DNA from: Pedobacter cryoconitis
GTDB lineage: Bacteria > Bacteroidota > Bacteroidia > Sphingobacteriales > Sphingobacteriaceae
Assembly (NCBI GenBank): GCA_019352875.1
Contig: JAAAFW010000005.1
Coordinates: 140,960-204,959, forward strand
DNA length: 64,000 nucleotides
Direction of reading: 5' to 3'
Part shown: in pieces, positions 26,081-34,422 of the stretch
Numbering within the stretch: position 1 is the first letter of the stretch
How the letters are laid out: every line of letters begins with the position of its first letter
Position numbers and translations under genes: made by a program
The notes under the pieces: generated by a model
Database searches by the model: none
Told to the model about the DNA's origin: nothing
Seen by the model: the letters and a program-made list of their open reading frames with translations, nothing else

Positions 26081-26788
26081 ATGAAAAAAGGCACCCTTTA
26101 TCTTATCCCTGTTCCATTGGCTGAAAATGCATCAGCCAAGTCATTTACTCCATTTCTGGTTGATACTATCAATGCAATTCCAACTTATATTGTTGAAAAT
26201 GAAAAGACTGCCAGAAAGTTTCTGAAAGAAGCAGGAATTAAAATTCCTCAGAGTGAACTGACAATCCACGATTATGGTAAGCATAAAAGGAATGATTCAA
26301 TGGTTCCGTATTTTAAAGAACTGATGACCGGTAAAGATGTAGGTCTGATGAGTGAGGCGGGTTGTCCCGGGATCGCTGACCCTGGTGCTGAAATAGTTTC
26401 TGAAGCTCATAAAAGAGGTATTAAAGTCGTTCCTTTAGTGGGACCTAATTCTTTGTTAATGGCTTTGATGGCCTCAGGATTTAATGGACAGAGTTTCGTT
26501 TTCCATGGCTATCTCCCGATTGATAAGGTAGAACGTGTAAAGAAAATAAAAGAATTGGAAAAAACTGCAGAGAAAGAAAAACAAACGCAGCTTTTCATTG
26601 AAACCCCATTCCGTAATAATCACTTATACGAAGATATTATCAAAAATACGGCCGCTCAGACGTTATTGTGTGTTGCCAGTAATATTACCGGTGAGGATGA
26701 ATTTATCAGGACACAGAGCGTGGGACAATGGCGTCAGGAAAAAATAGATCTGCATAAAAAACCGACAATATTCCTGATCTACCGCTAA
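26081..26788 (+). CDS. SAM-dependent tetrapyrrole-methylase-family protein (short RsmI-like)
   Basis: A 235-residue TP-methylase-fold protein. GLMSEAGCPGIADPGAEIV and VVPLVGPNSLLMALMASGF match the conserved boxes of RsmI (16S rRNA C1402 2'-O-methyltransferase). The N-terminus (TLYLIPVPLAENASAKSFTP) differs from the usual LYLVATPIGNLxD, and the protein is about 50 residues shorter than E. coli RsmI. It may be a Bacteroidota paralogue with another RNA target. It is convergent with nadD with a 2-base gap. Confidence 0.82.
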   Translation: MKKGTLYLIPVPLAENASAKSFTPFLVDTINAIPTYIVENEKTARKFLKEAGIKIPQSELTIHDYGKHKRNDSMVPYFKELMTGKDVGLMSEAGCPGIADPGAEIVSEAHKRGIKVVPLVGPNSLLMALMASGFNGQSFVFHGYLPIDKVERVKKIKELEKTAEKEKQTQLFIETPFRNNHLYEDIIKNTAAQTLLCVASNITGEDEFIRTQSVGQWRQEKIDLHKKPTIFLIYR

Positions 26789-26790
26789 GT

Positions 26791-27366
26791 TTAGCGATAC
26801 ATATTTTTACTATCCATAAATGCAATTACACTGTCTGGAACCAGGAATTCGACGTTCTTGTTATCCTTTAAAGCTTGTCTGATAAAGGTAGAGGAGATGT
26901 CCATCTGAGGGGTATCAGTCAGTGTAATTGACGGATGGTCTTTCCATTCTTCAATTACTGCACCTGGTCTGGGATAAACGTAAATCTTGTAATTTTTGAG
27001 CAAGACGTCATAGTTTTTCCATTTGCTCAATGAGGATAAGTTGTCTGCGCCCATAATGAGCACGAATTCCCTGGTTGGGTGCTTCTCCCGTAAATAAGCC
27101 AATGTATCGACTGTATAGGAAGGCTGGGGGAGGCCAAATTCAATATTACTTACCTGAAGGCTGTCTGAAAATTCGGTGGCGAGTCTGGCCATTTCCAGAC
27201 GATCATACATATTTCCAAGCCCCTTCTTGTTCTTTAAGGGATTATGCGGGGAGACCACCAGCCAAACTTCGTCAAGGTCCGTAAAATGGGCCATGTGTCC
27301 GGCAATTACCAGGTGTCCCATATGAATGGGATTGAAAGAACCGAAGAACAGACCCGTTTTAGACAT
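26791..27366 (-). CDS. nadD: Nicotinate-nucleotide adenylyltransferase
   Basis: A 191-residue nucleotidyltransferase-fold enzyme that makes deamido-NAD from nicotinate mononucleotide and ATP. The N-terminal GLFFGSFNPIHMGHLVIAGH contains the GxFxPxHxGH nucleotide motif, and the C-terminal ISSTFIRQAL is the ISSTxIR signature. It starts 2 bases after gmk ends and is the last gene of yicC-gmk-nadD, an order common in Bacteroidota. Confidence 0.96.
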   Translation of the reverse strand: MSKTGLFFGSFNPIHMGHLVIAGHMAHFTDLDEVWLVVSPHNPLKNKKGLGNMYDRLEMARLATEFSDSLQVSNIEFGLPQPSYTVDTLAYLREKHPTREFVLIMGADNLSSLSKWKNYDVLLKNYKIYVYPRPGAVIEEWKDHPSITLTDTPQMDISSTFIRQALKDNKNVEFLVPDSVIAFMDSKNMYR

Positions 27367-27368
27367 AA

Positions 27369-27944
27369 TTATTCTTTAGTGCCGATGAAATCTGAAATTA
27401 ATTTTTCTGCTTCAAGGCAGGCCGTCTCCAGGTCGAAGTTCTTTAGGATAACATCAAATTTATCTGCGTATTCCAGTTCTTTCTCTGCCTTAATAAAACG
27501 CTCCTGCAGTTTTTCAGCGCTATCTGTTCCTCGTCCGCTTAATCTGTCTTTAAGGACTTCCAGTGATGGCGGCTGGACAAAAATTGCCAGTGCATCTTTT
27601 TCATATTTACGTTTTAAACGGAGTCCGCCTTCTACGTCAATATCAAAAATCACATGTTTACCATCATTCCAGATTCTTTCGATCTCAGAACGTAAAGTAC
27701 CGTAAAATGTACCGTTATAGACCTCTTCGAACTCTACAAACTCCTGGTGTGCGACTTTGTGTAGAAAGGCTTCTTTAGAAATAAAGTAATAGTCCTTTTC
27801 GTGTTGCTCATCTCCGCGTGATTCACGCGTTGTAGCAGAAATGGAGAAACACAGGTTAGGGAATTTCTTCAGTAAGTGTTTAACTATAGTAGTTTTTCCT
27901 GCACCTGAAGGGGCAGAAAATATAATGAGTTTGCCTTGTATCAT
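27369..27944 (-). CDS. gmk: Guanylate kinase
   Basis: A 191-residue kinase that phosphorylates GMP to GDP. The P-loop is FSAPSGAGKTTIVKHLL (residues 8-24). The GMP-binding segment SISATTRESRGDEQHEKDYYFIS and DIDVEGGLRLKRKY follow in the expected order. It is 63 bases after yicC and 2 bases before nadD, so it is co-transcribed with both. Confidence 0.97.
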   Translation of the reverse strand: MIQGKLIIFSAPSGAGKTTIVKHLLKKFPNLCFSISATTRESRGDEQHEKDYYFISKEAFLHKVAHQEFVEFEEVYNGTFYGTLRSEIERIWNDGKHVIFDIDVEGGLRLKRKYEKDALAIFVQPPSLEVLKDRLSGRGTDSAEKLQERFIKAEKELEYADKFDVILKNFDLETACLEAEKLISDFIGTKE

Positions 27945-28007
27945 TTGATATGTAATCTATTCTCCTAATTCAGATATAACTGATATCAGAGAATGCATTT
28001 TATGTTC

Positions 28008-28883
28008 TTAAATAACGTTTAACAGTTGTTCTTTGATTTTTTCGAGTTCTTCTTTCATACCCACAACCAACTGCTGTATCTGCGCGTCATTTGCTTTAGC
28101 ACCCATAGTATTGATCTCTCTGCCAATTTCTTGGGAGATAAAACCAAGTTTCTTGCCATTTGCATCTTTACTTTTCAGCGTTTCTATAAAATAATTGCAG
28201 TGACTCTGTAATCTGATTTTTTCTTCAGTAATATCAAGTTTATCAATATAATAGATCAGTTCCTGTTCTAACCTGTTCTGATCGACATTGATTTTTCCGG
28301 CATGTTCTTCAAGAAACTGATTTAAACGTGCCCTGATCTGAGGGATTCTAAGCGGAGCCAGTTCTTCGACCTGTCTGAAAAAACTTAGAATATTCTGAAT
28401 ACGTAATTCCAGATCTTCTTTCAGCACAGCACCTTCTGTTTCACGGAATTGATTGAAATTCTTTAAAGCAGCCTGGAATGTGTTATGCAAAACGTCCCAT
28501 TCCCCTTCATTCACAACTTCTTCTGTGTAGCTGATGACATCAGGGAAACTCAATACAGCCTGTAACAGATTATTTGAGTTTGCACCTAAATCGACATTAA
28601 TGGCCTCTAACTGCTTATAATATTTACTTAGCAGAGCAGCATTAATAGTTGCACCTTTCAGGTTTTCTTCGCTGCGCTCAATAGTGATGGAAACATTTAC
28701 TTTTCCACGTTCTATTTCTTTACTGCAGATATTACGAAGCAGAAGTTCTTTATCCGTAAAGGCCCTTGGTAATTTTAAGTTAAGTTCCAGGAACTTACTG
28801 TTGAGGGACTTAATCTCTACGGCAAATTTGGTATTATCCTGATCTGTAGAGGCCAGACCGAAGCCTGTCATTGATTTTATCAT
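28008..28883 (-). CDS. YicC/YloC family endoribonuclease
   Basis: A protein of 291 residues with the family N-terminus IKSMTGFGLASTD and the conserved C-terminal GKKLGFISQEIGREINTMGAKAND, carrying the acidic site. E. coli YicC is a ribonuclease that affects small RNA turnover; a similar RNA role is likely. I chose the ATG at 28883 (MIKSMTGFG) over an in-frame TTG at 28889 because the family begins here. The -7 element sits so close to this ATG that the mRNA may be leaderless. Confidence 0.9.
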   Translation of the reverse strand: MIKSMTGFGLASTDQDNTKFAVEIKSLNSKFLELNLKLPRAFTDKELLLRNICSKEIERGKVNVSITIERSEENLKGATINAALLSKYYKQLEAINVDLGANSNNLLQAVLSFPDVISYTEEVVNEGEWDVLHNTFQAALKNFNQFRETEGAVLKEDLELRIQNILSFFRQVEELAPLRIPQIRARLNQFLEEHAGKINVDQNRLEQELIYYIDKLDITEEKIRLQSHCNYFIETLKSKDANGKKLGFISQEIGREINTMGAKANDAQIQQLVVGMKEELEKIKEQLLNVI

Positions 28884-28886
28884 GTG

Positions 28887-28894
28887 CAAAGATA
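28887..28894 (-). promoter_or_regulatory. -7 element immediately upstream of yicC
   Basis: On the minus strand this reads TATCTTTG, a full TAnnTTTG match, ending 3 bases before the ATG. The usual start distance places the transcript start at or inside the start codon. No TTG is found at -33, so the promoter itself is uncertain. Confidence 0.4.
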
Positions 28895-29024
28895 TAATTT
28901 ATTGTTAAAATGCTTGTTCTGTCCGGGTAATATTGACAGTTTACCGCATAGGCCTAAGGCATTTTAACATATTTTAGCATATAGATTGCTGTACAATGAT
29001 TAAATTTACGTCAAATACTATCTA

Positions 29025-29738
29025 ATGGGAGCGAGACTTTACAAATACTTTTTGATGATCACCCTGTTGTTCTCTGCAGCCGGACTGAAAGCACAAGATG
29101 AGTTCTCGTTAAACGGAGTTGTTATGGTTAGCGGGGCATCTACGCGGATCGCACTCGCCGAAATTACTAATCAGCGGACTGGCTATACGGTTGGGAGTAA
29201 TGATATGGGGCTTTTTAGAATTAAAGCGCTCACCGGGGACACACTCATCGTAGTTAAAAGAGATTTCAGGGATAAAAAAGTTGTTGTAGTATCCAGTAAA
29301 GATATGGTTGTCACGCTTAACAGGGAGTCTACAACGCTAAGTGAAGTGAATATCAGGGGTAAGTCCAAAAAGATGGATCTGGATGAAATTAAACAGGAAT
29401 ATCGTAATAAAGGCTCATTCTATCAGGGTAAGCCGCCGGTGTTGTCTTATTTCTTTAAACCGCTGACGGCGCTCTACGAACTATTTGGTAAAACGCCTAA
29501 AAATGCGAGAAGATTTGGTAAATATTATGCAACCGAAATGCAGCAAACTCAAATTGACGGGTTTTTTAATGAATCTTTGATCCGTAATAATACTGGTCTG
29601 GAAGGGGCGGAGCTGGAGAAATTTATGCTGAACTACCGTCCCGATTATGAAAAATCCAAGCATTGGACTTCCTATGATGCCGTTAAGTATATCAGAGATT
29701 CTTATCAGCAGTATACGGATACTTTAAAGAAGAAATAG
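29025..29738 (+). CDS. Exported protein with CarboxypepD_reg-like domain
   Basis: A 237-residue secreted protein. Residues 1-23 form a signal peptide ending LKAQ. Residues 25-105 resemble the beta-sandwich CarboxypepD_reg-like (CarbopepD_reg_2) domain found at the N-terminus of TonB receptors (LNGVVMVSGASTRIALAEIT onward, ending TTLSEVNIRGK). The remaining 120 residues are helical and charged and of unknown function. No beta-barrel follows, so it is a stand-alone protein. It is convergent with rnc with a 1-base gap. Confidence 0.75.
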   Translation: MGARLYKYFLMITLLFSAAGLKAQDEFSLNGVVMVSGASTRIALAEITNQRTGYTVGSNDMGLFRIKALTGDTLIVVKRDFRDKKVVVVSSKDMVVTLNRESTTLSEVNIRGKSKKMDLDEIKQEYRNKGSFYQGKPPVLSYFFKPLTALYELFGKTPKNARRFGKYYATEMQQTQIDGFFNESLIRNNTGLEGAELEKFMLNYRPDYEKSKHWTSYDAVKYIRDSYQQYTDTLKKK

Positions 29739-29739
29739 T

Positions 29740-30468
29740 TTAGATATCCAGTGCGGCACAGGCTTTTTCAGCAGCCTGTTTCTCTGCATTTTTCTTGTTG
29801 TAGTCCCGTCCGATCCCAAAACTCTCACCGTCGATCATTGCCTGGATGGTGAATAGCTTCGGGTTTTCGCCTTCGCTGTTTTCCATGATCTCAAAAGTTA
29901 TATCCTTAGCATGCCGCTGGCACCACTCGATCAGTTTACTTTTGAAATTTGTTTCAGTTTGCTCCAGTGTATGAATGTCAATATAAGGCTTGACGATTCT
30001 TTTAAGCAGTAATTCTTTAGTGAAATTATAGCCTTTATCCAGATAAACTGCCCCGATCAATGCCTCAAAAGCATCACCGAGCATAGAATGGTGTTTGGTC
30101 TGCATATTAACCATACGCTGATCAAAGACAATCAGCTGATCAAAACCCATCTTTCTGGCGAGTTGATTGAGATTCGCTCTATTAACAATTTTAGAGCGCA
30201 TCTCGGTAAGAAACCCCTCTTCCTTATATGGATAATGCTTAAACAGGAGTTCTGCAATTACCGAGCCCAATATTGCATCACCAAGGAATTCTAAACGCTC
30301 GTTACTGCTTCGGCTTCCGTTCTTTAAAACTTTCGCAACAGACCTGTGCCTGAATGCCATTTTATACAAAGTGGTATTTCCCGGCACAAAGCCCAGCATG
30401 TTTTTCAGCTTTTTTACAAACTCCCTATCAGGAGAGAAATAAAGCTTATAGAGGTCGAATAGGGGCAT
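29740..30468 (-). CDS. rnc: Ribonuclease III
   Basis: A 242-residue double-stranded RNA endonuclease for rRNA and mRNA processing. The catalytic signature NERLEFLGDAILGSVIAELL lies near residue 58, with HSMLGDAFEALIGAVYLDKGY carrying the second acidic set. The double-stranded RNA-binding domain covers about 165-240 and ends GRDYNKKNAEKQAAEKACAAL. It follows fabF by 25 bases in the conserved acpP-fabF-rnc order. Confidence 0.97.
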   Translation of the reverse strand: MPLFDLYKLYFSPDREFVKKLKNMLGFVPGNTTLYKMAFRHRSVAKVLKNGSRSSNERLEFLGDAILGSVIAELLFKHYPYKEEGFLTEMRSKIVNRANLNQLARKMGFDQLIVFDQRMVNMQTKHHSMLGDAFEALIGAVYLDKGYNFTKELLLKRIVKPYIDIHTLEQTETNFKSKLIEWCQRHAKDITFEIMENSEGENPKLFTIQAMIDGESFGIGRDYNKKNAEKQAAEKACAALDI

Positions 30469-30493
30469 TAAATTCTATTGGATTGTGGCATGA

Positions 30494-31747
30494 TTACTCC
30501 TCGTATTTTTTAAAAATAACAGAGGCATTGTGTCCGCCAAAACCGAAAGTATTACTCAACGCAGCACGAACTTCGCGTTTTTGCGGCGTGTTGAATGTAA
30601 AATTCAGTTTTGGATCAAAATCGGGGTCGTCTGTGAAATGATTGATTGTTGGCGGAATGATGTCGTATTTTACAGCGAGAATGGCAGCAATTGCTTCAAC
30701 GGCTCCAGCTGCACCTAAAAGGTGACCGGTCATTGACTTGGTTGAACTGATATTCAATTTGTAAGCATCTTCACCAAATAGGTCAACAATTGCTTTGGTT
30801 TCACTGATGTCACCTAATGGAGTAGATGTTCCGTGGACATTGATGTAATCAATATCAGAGGTTTTCATACCCGCATCTTTCAATGCATTGGTCATAACCA
30901 TCTTAGCGCCAAGTCCCTGAGGATGTGGGGCGGTGATATGATTTGCATCGGCACTCATTCCTCCGCCTACCAATTCGGCGTAGATTTTGGCACCGCGTGC
31001 TTTCGCATGTTCCAGTTCTTCCAGAATAATTGTTCCGGCACCTTCGCCGGCTACAAAACCATCCCTGTCCTTATCGAAAGGCCGGGAAGCTGTAGATGGA
31101 TCATCATTTCTGGTTGAAAGGGCATGCATCGCATTGAATCCACCGATTCCGGCCTCATTAATTATTGCTTCAGATCCTCCGCTGATAATAATATCTGCCA
31201 TATCCAGGCGAATATAATTGTAAGCGTCAATCATGGCGTTAGTTGATGATGCACAGGCAGATACAGTTGCGAAATTCGGACCGCGCAATCCATACTTAAT
31301 AGAAATATGACCTGTGACAATGTCAATGATCATTTTCGGGATAAAGAAAGGGTTGATACGGGGAGTGCCGTCACCGGCATAATAATTTCTCATTTCATCC
31401 AGAAAGGTCTTAATACCACCAATTCCAGAACCCCAGATTACACCAATACGGTTTGTGTCCAGTTTAGAGAAATCAAATCCGCCGTCTTTGACGGCTTCAT
31501 CAGTAGAAACGATAGCATACTGAACAAATGGATCTAATTTGCGGGCTTCTTTTTTTTCCAGAAAGTCTTCTACCCGGAAGTTTTTAAGCTCACATGCGAA
31601 TTTTGTCTTGAATTTTTCTGTATCAAAACTTGTAATAGGCGCAGCGCCGCTCACACCTTTTAACAAATTCTCCCAGAATTCCGGGAGTGTATTGCCAATT
31701 GGAGTGAGCGCACCAATACCTGTAACGACTACTCTTTTTAATTCCAT
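30494..31747 (-). CDS. fabF: Beta-ketoacyl-ACP synthase II
   Basis: A 417-residue condensing enzyme of fatty acid elongation. The active-site Cys is in VSACASSTNAM near residue 165, and the two His residues are in NVHGTSTPLGD and SMTGHLLGAAG. The length and the C-terminal NTFGFGGHNASVIFKKY are standard. It follows acpP by 29 bases and precedes rnc, so carrier protein and synthase are co-expressed. Confidence 0.98.
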   Translation of the reverse strand: MELKRVVVTGIGALTPIGNTLPEFWENLLKGVSGAAPITSFDTEKFKTKFACELKNFRVEDFLEKKEARKLDPFVQYAIVSTDEAVKDGGFDFSKLDTNRIGVIWGSGIGGIKTFLDEMRNYYAGDGTPRINPFFIPKMIIDIVTGHISIKYGLRGPNFATVSACASSTNAMIDAYNYIRLDMADIIISGGSEAIINEAGIGGFNAMHALSTRNDDPSTASRPFDKDRDGFVAGEGAGTIILEELEHAKARGAKIYAELVGGGMSADANHITAPHPQGLGAKMVMTNALKDAGMKTSDIDYINVHGTSTPLGDISETKAIVDLFGEDAYKLNISSTKSMTGHLLGAAGAVEAIAAILAVKYDIIPPTINHFTDDPDFDPKLNFTFNTPQKREVRAALSNTFGFGGHNASVIFKKYEE

Positions 31748-31776
31748 TTATACGGATTATACGGAGACCGTATGTT

Positions 31777-32013
31777 CTACTTTACGTTTTTCTCAAGGTA
31801 AGCAATTGCTTGACCAACAGTACCGATAGTTTCTGCTTGGTCATCAGGGATAGCTACATTGAATTCTTTTTCGAATTCCATGATAAGTTCTACAGTATCC
31901 AAAGAATCTGCACCTAGGTCATTAGTGAAAGAAGCTTCTGGTGTAACCTCGCTCTCATCCACTCCTAATTTTTCAACGATAATAGCCTTAACTCTTGAAG
32001 CAATATCAGACAT
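31777..32013 (-). CDS. acpP: Acyl carrier protein
   Basis: A 78-residue acidic carrier of fatty acid synthesis. The phosphopantetheine Ser is in [17 protein letters not shown] chose the ATG at 32013 ([16 protein letters not shown]), which gives the usual length; a start at 32070 would add 19 unrelated residues and lie upstream of the predicted transcript start. The promoter at 32048-32077 supports this choice with a leader of about 30 bases. Confidence 0.97.
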   Translation of the reverse strand: MSDIASRVKAIIVEKLGVDESEVTPEASFTNDLGADSLDTVELIMEFEKEFNVAIPDDQAETIGTVGQAIAYLEKNVK

Positions 32014-32047
32014 AATGTTATAATTTAATGGGTTAAATAATTCAGTG

Positions 32048-32077
32048 CAAAGAAAAATAAATTCTAACACATTTCAA
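32048..32077 (-). promoter_or_regulatory. Promoter of acpP-fabF-rnc
   Basis: On the minus strand TTG (32077-32075) and TTTCTTTG (32055-32048) are separated by 19 bases. The -7 box has one mismatch to TAnnTTTG. The position about 35 bases before the acpP ATG fits well. Confidence 0.55.
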
Positions 32078-32177
32078 ATGTTTTTATTTCTCTATCAATT
32101 TTAATGTTTTTATTTCAAACAGTAAAGCAAAATTAGTTTTATAATTTCGTATCCTCAAATAATCTTATCTATCTGCT

Positions 32178-32597
32178 TTGAACAAAACGTATTTAAAATT
32201 ATCCCTGGACCTGGATTTCATCTTAATCGCGATTACAGCGTCCCTGAAGGACTATGTGCTATGCCATCAGATCAATACTAGACTTCATCTTGATTTTGAA
32301 AAAGTAGAGGATCATGAAGTTTTTTTTAACGTAGATGAGCCTGCCAGAGCCTATTCAAAATATTATTTTTATATTGAAGAAGGCGATAATACTTTTTTTG
32401 TTGTGGCTAACAGGAACAGGGAAGGATTTTTAATTCCGGAGATGAATAAGGTTGATTATTTCATGGTCATCCAAGGCTATATGGACAAAGAAGATCTGAA
32501 TTCTATTCTTTCCGGACTAAATAAACTACCTGATATTCAGGTAGCTGCGCAGATTGATCCGCTAAAATTGAAGTCTCATGAGAATTTGGTCATATAA
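32178..32597 (+). CDS. IPExxxVDY family protein
   Basis: A 139-residue cytoplasmic protein of a Bacteroidota family named for a C-terminal motif, seen here as LIPEMNKVDYFM (about residues 85-96). Its function is unknown. It is typically found beside the acpP-fabF-rnc genes and pyruvate kinase, as here, which hints at a link with central or lipid metabolism. The start is TTG at 32178: an in-frame TAA lies 15 bases upstream and the next Met is far inside, so no ATG start is possible. Confidence 0.88.
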   Translation: MNKTYLKLSLDLDFILIAITASLKDYVLCHQINTRLHLDFEKVEDHEVFFNVDEPARAYSKYYFYIEEGDNTFFVVANRNREGFLIPEMNKVDYFMVIQGYMDKEDLNSILSGLNKLPDIQVAAQIDPLKLKSHENLVI

Positions 32598-32612
32598 ATT
32601 TTATATGTAAGG

Positions 32613-32635
32613 TGTATTAAATACACTATATTTGA
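32613..32635 (+). promoter_or_regulatory. Palindrome abutting the candidate pyk -7 element
   Basis: GTGTATTAAATACAC (32613-32627) is a perfect 7-base inverted repeat around a central A, directly followed by TATATTTG (32628-32635), a TAnnTTTG match. It is placed where a regulator would block or aid RNA polymerase. The leader to the pyk ATG would be about 95 bases. Confidence 0.5.
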
Positions 32636-32737
32636 TTCTGACAGCATTCGTTAAATAACAAAATTAACCAGACAAACATTGGTTTTTAAAGCGAAAAACC
32701 TTATTTAGTTTGTCAGTAACCAATAAAGTAACTCAAG

Positions 32738-34168
32738 ATGAAACCCTTTCATTCCAGAACAAAAATTGTAGCCACGCTAGGCCCCGCTTCGGCAAAACCA
32801 GATGTTTTATACAGCATGTTTAATGCAGGACTAGATGTTTGCAGATTAAATTTTTCACATGGTTCTCAGGCAGATCACCAGGAAGTCCTGGACACGATCC
32901 GCTCAATTAATAAAAAATATAATTATAACGTTGGTATTCTTGCCGATTTGCAAGGACCTAAAATCCGTATCGGAATCGTAAAAGATGGTGGTATCCACCT
33001 GGTTAACGGTAGCCGTACGGTTATTACTACCAAAGAATGTATCGGTAATGAAGAGCGTATTTATATCACTTATACGAGCTTCCCTAAAGACGTTAAAGCA
33101 GGTGAAATCATCCTTTTAGATGATGGTAAACTGCAAATGAAAGTTATCGAAACCAACCTTGAAGACGAAGTAGTTTGTGAAGTTGTACATGGTGGTATTC
33201 TGACCTCAAGAAAAGGAGTTAACCTGCCAAATACTAAAGTATCTATTCCTTCTCTGACTCCAGAAGACAGAAAAAACCTGGAATTTGTTCTGGAAAATGA
33301 TGTAGACTGGATCGGTTTATCATTTGTTAGAAATGCTGCTGATATCACTGAGCTAAAAGATATTATCAAAGCAAGAGGTAAAGAAGCAAGAGTTATCGCT
33401 AAAATCGAGAAACCAGAAGCTATCGCTAATATCGACGAGATCATAGCAGTTTCTGACGGAATCATGGTTGCACGTGGAGACCTTGGTGTTGAAATGCCAA
33501 TGGAAGAAGTTCCTTTATTGCAAAAAATGATAGTTCAGAAATGTATTGCTGCCTCTAAACCGGTAATTATTGCAACGCAGATGCTGGAAAGTATGATCAC
33601 GACTCCAAGACCAACACGTGCTGAAGTAAATGACGTGGCTAACTCTGTACTTGACGGAGCTGATGCAGTGATGTTGAGCGGTGAGACATCTGTTGGTGAA
33701 TTTCCACTGATCGTTATCGAGACTATGCAGAAGATCATCCAGAACATCGAGCAAAACAACTATCCGTTCAATGTAGAGAAATTCCTGAAACCAAAATCAG
33801 CTACATTCCTTAGTGATGCTGTTTGCGATTCGGCTTGTTTCCTTGCTAAACAAACCAGCGCTGTAGGTATCGTATCGATGACTGTGAGTGGTTATACAGC
33901 TTTCGAAATTTCAAGTCACCGTCCGGAAGCACTTACTTATATTTTCACAAATAACCTTCAATTACTGAATACTTTAAGTTTAGTATGGGGCGTACGTGCT
34001 TTTTATTATGACAAATTTGAGAGTACAGATGAGACTATCCTGGATGTTAATGAGCTGCTTGTCAAGATGAAGCTTGTTAAGAAAGGTGACGTATTAATTA
34101 ATACTGCAGCTATTCCAATGGAAAAACAAGGGAAAACAAATATGGTTAAAGTAACAGTTCTTGATTAA
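32738..34168 (+). CDS. pyk: Pyruvate kinase
   Basis: A 476-residue glycolytic enzyme converting phosphoenolpyruvate and ADP to pyruvate and ATP. The N-terminal TKIVATLGPAS, the metal and K+ region LNFSHG, the active site VIAKIEKPEAIANIDEI, and MVARGDLGVEMP and ATQMLESM follow in order. The C-terminal domain covers about 350-476. It is single-copy within the window and uses A/T-ending codons heavily, as expected for high expression in this group. Confidence 0.98.
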   Translation: MKPFHSRTKIVATLGPASAKPDVLYSMFNAGLDVCRLNFSHGSQADHQEVLDTIRSINKKYNYNVGILADLQGPKIRIGIVKDGGIHLVNGSRTVITTKECIGNEERIYITYTSFPKDVKAGEIILLDDGKLQMKVIETNLEDEVVCEVVHGGILTSRKGVNLPNTKVSIPSLTPEDRKNLEFVLENDVDWIGLSFVRNAADITELKDIIKARGKEARVIAKIEKPEAIANIDEIIAVSDGIMVARGDLGVEMPMEEVPLLQKMIVQKCIAASKPVIIATQMLESMITTPRPTRAEVNDVANSVLDGADAVMLSGETSVGEFPLIVIETMQKIIQNIEQNNYPFNVEKFLKPKSATFLSDAVCDSACFLAKQTSAVGIVSMTVSGYTAFEISSHRPEALTYIFTNNLQLLNTLSLVWGVRAFYYDKFESTDETILDVNELLVKMKLVKKGDVLINTAAIPMEKQGKTNMVKVTVLD

Positions 34169-34194
34169 TTTGTTTTAAGAGTCAAAAAAAATGC

Positions 34195-34202
34195 TACTTT
34201 TG
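34195..34202 (+). promoter_or_regulatory. -7 promoter element of tRNA-Ser
   Basis: TACTTTTG is a full TAnnTTTG match 12 bases before the mature tRNA end, with a T-rich stretch about 19-22 bases upstream (TTTG at 34168-34173 region). Confidence 0.6.
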
Positions 34203-34213
34203 CACTCCTCCAA

Positions 34214-34301
34214 GGAGAGGTGTCCGAGTGGTTGAAGGAGCACGCCTGGAAAGTGTGTATACCTCAAAAGGGTATCGAGGGTTCGAATCCCTCTCTCTCC
34301 G
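34214..34301 (+). tRNA. tRNA-Ser (anticodon GGA)
   Basis: An 88-base type II tRNA. The acceptor arm GGAGAGG (34214-34220) pairs with TCTCTCC (34294-34300) with one G-T wobble. The anticodon stem CACGC/GTGTG encloses CTGGAAA, with anticodon GGA at 34248-34250. The long variable arm (TATACC/GGGTAT-type stem) is typical of serine tRNA, and the T loop is GGTTCGAATCC. The discriminator is G. The 3' CCA is not encoded (CAA follows). Confidence 0.96.
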
Positions 34302-34310
34302 CAACAAAAA

Positions 34311-34350
34311 AAAACCTTGCAATCATTGATTTGCAAGGTTTTTTTTTGTT
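34311..34350. terminator. Terminator after tRNA-Ser
   Basis: AAAACCTTGCAA (34311-34322) pairs with TTGCAAGGTTTT (34331-34342) around an 8-base loop, and T8 follows. Confidence 0.88.
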
Positions 34351-34422
34351 CTATTGCTGATACCATCTCTAATTAGGCAATTTATTATATTAGGAATCTA
34401 GATTCTTAAGATTAAAAGTTCA

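Noticed and set aside
32014..32070. Longer acyl carrier protein start
   Set aside because: It would begin upstream of the predicted transcript start and add a hydrophobic extension not found in ACP.
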